Shown piece by piece: positions 13,244 to 14,863 of a stretch of 14,863 nucleotides of DNA (position 1 is its first letter; every line of letters starts with the position of its first letter). Both the position numbers and the translations under genes were made by a program. The notes under the pieces were generated by a model. That model searched no databases and was not told where the DNA came from. It was given only the letters and a program-made list of their open reading frames with translations. Where the stretch lies: assembly GCA_031289325.1 (NCBI GenBank), contig JAITPS010000009.1, forward strand, positions 1-14,863, read 5' to 3'. Source of the stretch: Candidatus Methanovirga meridionalis (GTDB lineage: Archaea; Methanobacteriota; Methanobacteria; Methanobacteriales; Methanobacteriaceae).

Positions 13244-13963
13244 ATGTCGTGGAAAGGAAAATTTAGTTTAATTATTTTATTAATTTTATTATCAGCGACC
13301 TTAGCTTATATGTTTCGACCAGGCTATGATCAAGTATGGTCAGGAGATATTATTGATACTATTAAACTTCCTCAACCCATAATAAAAGGAAATATGTCAG
13401 TAGAAGAAGCTATTCATGATAGAAGATCAATTAGAACCTATAGTTCTGCACCATTAACTTTAGAAGATATTTCACAACTTATGTGGGCTGCACAGGGTAT
13501 AACTGATTCAAGTAGAAATTATAGGACAGCTCCTTCTGGAAGTCATACATTTGGTTTAGAAGCATATATTTTAATAGGAAATAATAACAATTTAGAACAA
13601 GGTTTATACCATTATAATCCTTTTAACCATACATTAGAACAACTTACAAAAGATGATGTTCGTTCAAAATTATCAGAAGCATCTAGTTCCCAAGAATGGG
13701 TAGAAAAAGCACCAGTAGATATTATAATCACTGGAAATTATCAGAAATTTGTTGATAAATATCATGACGAGAAACTTTCTGCTCGTTTTATAAATAATGA
13801 GGCTGGACATGCTGGTCAAAATATTTATCTTGAATCAGTGGCTCGAAATTTAGGGACCGTTGCAATAGGCTCTTTTGACGATGAAAAGATTCATGATATT
13901 TTGCCTATACCTTCAATAGAAAAAACTGTTTATGTTTATCCTGTTGGGCATAAAATAGATTAA
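13244..13963 (+). CDS. Membrane-anchored nitroreductase-fold protein (SagB/ThcOx-like)
   Basis: The 239-residue product has the FMN-dependent nitroreductase fold in the SagB/ThcOx-like branch. Visible motifs are MSVEEAIHDRRSIRTYSSAP (51-70, with R60, R61, S62 and R64 positioned as FMN-phosphate ligands), LTLEDISQLMWAAQGIT (71-87), RTAPSGSHTFGLEAYIL (94-110), NEAGHAGQNIYLESVARNLG (185-204) and the terminal VYVYPVGHK (229-237). Family members oxidise or reduce diverse substrates, from peptide azolines to nitro compounds; the substrate here is unknown. Residues 1-25 (KGKFSLIILLILLSATLAYM) form a single membrane anchor or signal sequence, so the flavin domain is probably outside the cytoplasm, which is unusual. 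No lipobox cysteine is seen. The next gene starts 25 bp downstream with its own ribosome binding site, suggesting one transcript. Confidence 0.85.
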   Translation: MSWKGKFSLIILLILLSATLAYMFRPGYDQVWSGDIIDTIKLPQPIIKGNMSVEEAIHDRRSIRTYSSAPLTLEDISQLMWAAQGITDSSRNYRTAPSGSHTFGLEAYILIGNNNNLEQGLYHYNPFNHTLEQLTKDDVRSKLSEASSSQEWVEKAPVDIIITGNYQKFVDKYHDEKLSARFINNEAGHAGQNIYLESVARNLGTVAIGSFDDEKIHDILPIPSIEKTVYVYPVGHKID

Positions 13964-13988
13964 ATATTAATTAAAGGAGTTTAAATCA

Positions 13989-14309
13989 ATGATTTCATAT
14001 GAAACTATTCCACTTTTAATGATAGTTATTTATTTATATGGAATAACATACATTCTTTACAAAGAAAAATTAATTAAATATGTTACTTACATGAGAATAT
14101 GGAAAATTATAATATTACTTTGTAGTATAATTTTTATTATTAATTCATTAATACTTACAATTTTAGTGGAATATAGTATAACTACACCCTTATTAGACAT
14201 GATAAATTTTTTACATGTTGAATCAGGAATAATAATAGTCCCTATAGGTATTATCCATATTTACCTTCATAGAAAAAGTTTTAAAGCAAAGACTTTAAGA
14301 AAATATTAG
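13989..14309 (+). CDS. Small membrane protein with H-x13-H helix (DUF4405-like?)
   Basis: The 106-residue product has three likely membrane helices: about 5-23, 38-60 and 76-94. The last helix contains H76, G80, H90 and H94 (FLHVESG...IIHIYLHRK). H76 and H90 are separated by 13 residues, the spacing seen in haem-binding helices of b-type cytochromes. The H-x3-G-x9-H-x3-H pattern recalls the DUF4405 small membrane proteins that occur near flavoproteins; this is from memory and unverified. With two ligands on one helix, a dimer would be needed to hold haem. Methanobrevibacter-type methanogens are regarded as cytochrome-free, so this reading needs caution. AAGGAG lies 10 nt before the ATG, and the gene follows the nitroreductase-like gene by 25 bp. 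The stop codon TAG is the first codon of a 28-bp repeat array. Confidence 0.7.
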   Translation: MISYETIPLLMIVIYLYGITYILYKEKLIKYVTYMRIWKIIILLCSIIFIINSLILTILVEYSITTPLLDMINFLHVESGIIIVPIGIIHIYLHRKSFKAKTLRKY

Positions 14310-14440
14310 CTTGATTACTTTAATTAGGAAATAATAGTTTGATTACTTTAATTAGGAAATAATAGTTTGATTAATTTAATTAGGAAATAATAGTTTGATT
14401 AATTTAATTAGAAAATATTAGTTTGATTACTTTTTTAAAA
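14307..14440 (+). repeat. 28-bp tandem array beginning at the stop codon of the 13989 gene
   Basis: Four full 28-bp units start at 14307, 14335, 14363 and 14391, with a partial fifth at 14419. Each begins TAGYTTGATTAMTTTAATTA and ends in GRAAATAW. The first three bases of the first unit are the TAG stop codon of the upstream gene. Confidence 0.9.
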
Positions 14441-14500
14441 TAATTAAATAGTATCTTAAATTAAAGAAATAGAATAATAAATATTTTTCTTTATAGTAAT

Positions 14501-14863
14501 TTTGATAAAGTTCTTAATAAACAATTTTTTTAAAAATAAATATTATTAAAATATACTTATTTAAAATTATTTATATTGATTAAAATGGATTTATATTATT
14601 TAAAATTTAAAATTATAGATTTTTATAAATTAATATTTAAAATTAAGTAAATAATTTAATTAATATTTAAAATTAAATATATTGACTTTGATAAAGTTCT
14701 TAATAAATAATTTTTTTAAAAATAAATATTATTAAAATATACTTATTTAAAATTATTTATATTATTTAAAATGAATTTATATTATTTAAAATTTAAAATT
14801 ATATGTTTTTATAAATTAATATTTAAAATTAAGTAAATAATTTAATTAATATTTAAAATTAAA
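14501..14863 (+). repeat. 186-bp tandem repeat containing the head and body of the inverted-repeat element (copy C, runs off the window)
   Basis: Unit 1 spans 14501-14686 and unit 2 starts at 14687 and continues to the window end (177 bp visible). They differ at only about five visible positions. Each starts TTTGATAAAGTTCTTAATAA and contains the run of seven T, then TTTAAAATTTAAAATTATA and TTTTTATAAATTAATATTTA, the same order as in copies A, B and D. No tail (TTAAGAACTTT) is visible, so the element is incomplete or continues beyond the window. It lies downstream of, and in the same direction as, the 13244-14309 unit. Confidence 0.8.

Overview
The window is euryarchaeal and most likely from a very AT-rich methanogen of the Methanobacteriales (Methanobrevibacter-like). 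The evidence is an archaeal-type ribosomal protein/RNA polymerase gene string (S13-S4-S11-rpoD-L18e-L13-S9-rpoN-rpoK), a tRNA-Ser without encoded CCA, a DUF116 protein, an archaetidylinositol-phosphate-synthase-like enzyme, and GGAGGTGAT-type ribosome binding sites. Genus is an inference from composition and gene content; no search was possible. Roughly 42% of the window lies outside recognisable genes, which is high for an archaeon, and most of that space is structured repeat DNA rather than random AT sequence.

Layout. 1-480: AT-rich repeats, including one copy of an inverted-repeat-bounded element. 570-5527 (minus strand): the translation/transcription string, read S13 to rpoK. Its 3' part is interrupted: 715 bp separate rps9 from rpoN and 162 bp separate rpoN from rpoK. 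5528-6082: a leader stem-loop and an array of eleven 20-bp units upstream of rps13. 6083-6167: tRNA-Ser(GGA), minus strand. 6168-7120: non-coding, with a second copy of the inverted-repeat element. 7121-9936 (minus): four genes, namely a membrane coiled-coil protein, a second membrane coiled-coil protein, a CDP-alcohol phosphatidyltransferase and a DUF116 cysteine-rich membrane protein. An odd higher-GC island (about 9190-9510) separates the two coiled-coil genes. 9946-11125: a third repeat element, then the pyrG upstream region. 11126-12727 (plus): pyrG. 13244-14309 (plus): a two-gene unit of a membrane-anchored nitroreductase-fold protein and a small membrane protein with spaced histidines. 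14307-14863: a 28-bp array that begins on the stop codon, then two 186-bp tandem copies of the same repeat-element head.

How the genes relate. The minus-strand string builds the small-subunit head/platform and RNA polymerase subunits D, N and K. RpoD and RpoN are assembly partners in the polymerase platform. pyrG supplies CTP, which is needed to make CDP-archaeol, the lipid substrate class used by the phosphatidyltransferase encoded about 2.5 kb away. The nitroreductase-like protein and its small membrane neighbour look like a membrane redox pair.

The most unusual material is non-coding: (i) a MITE-like family with AAAGTTCTTAA/TTAAGAACTTT ends at four loci; (ii) a strong tendency for intergenic DNA to be built from direct duplications of about 16-28 bp, most often exactly 20 bp; (iii) tandem copies of TATA-like segments upstream of genes; (iv) a 17-bp motif occurring twice in opposite orientation 6.5 kb apart; (v) the higher-GC island, which is either a decayed gene or a structured RNA. 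The most unusual protein-level observation is the possible b-type-cytochrome-like histidine spacing in the small membrane protein at 13989-14309.
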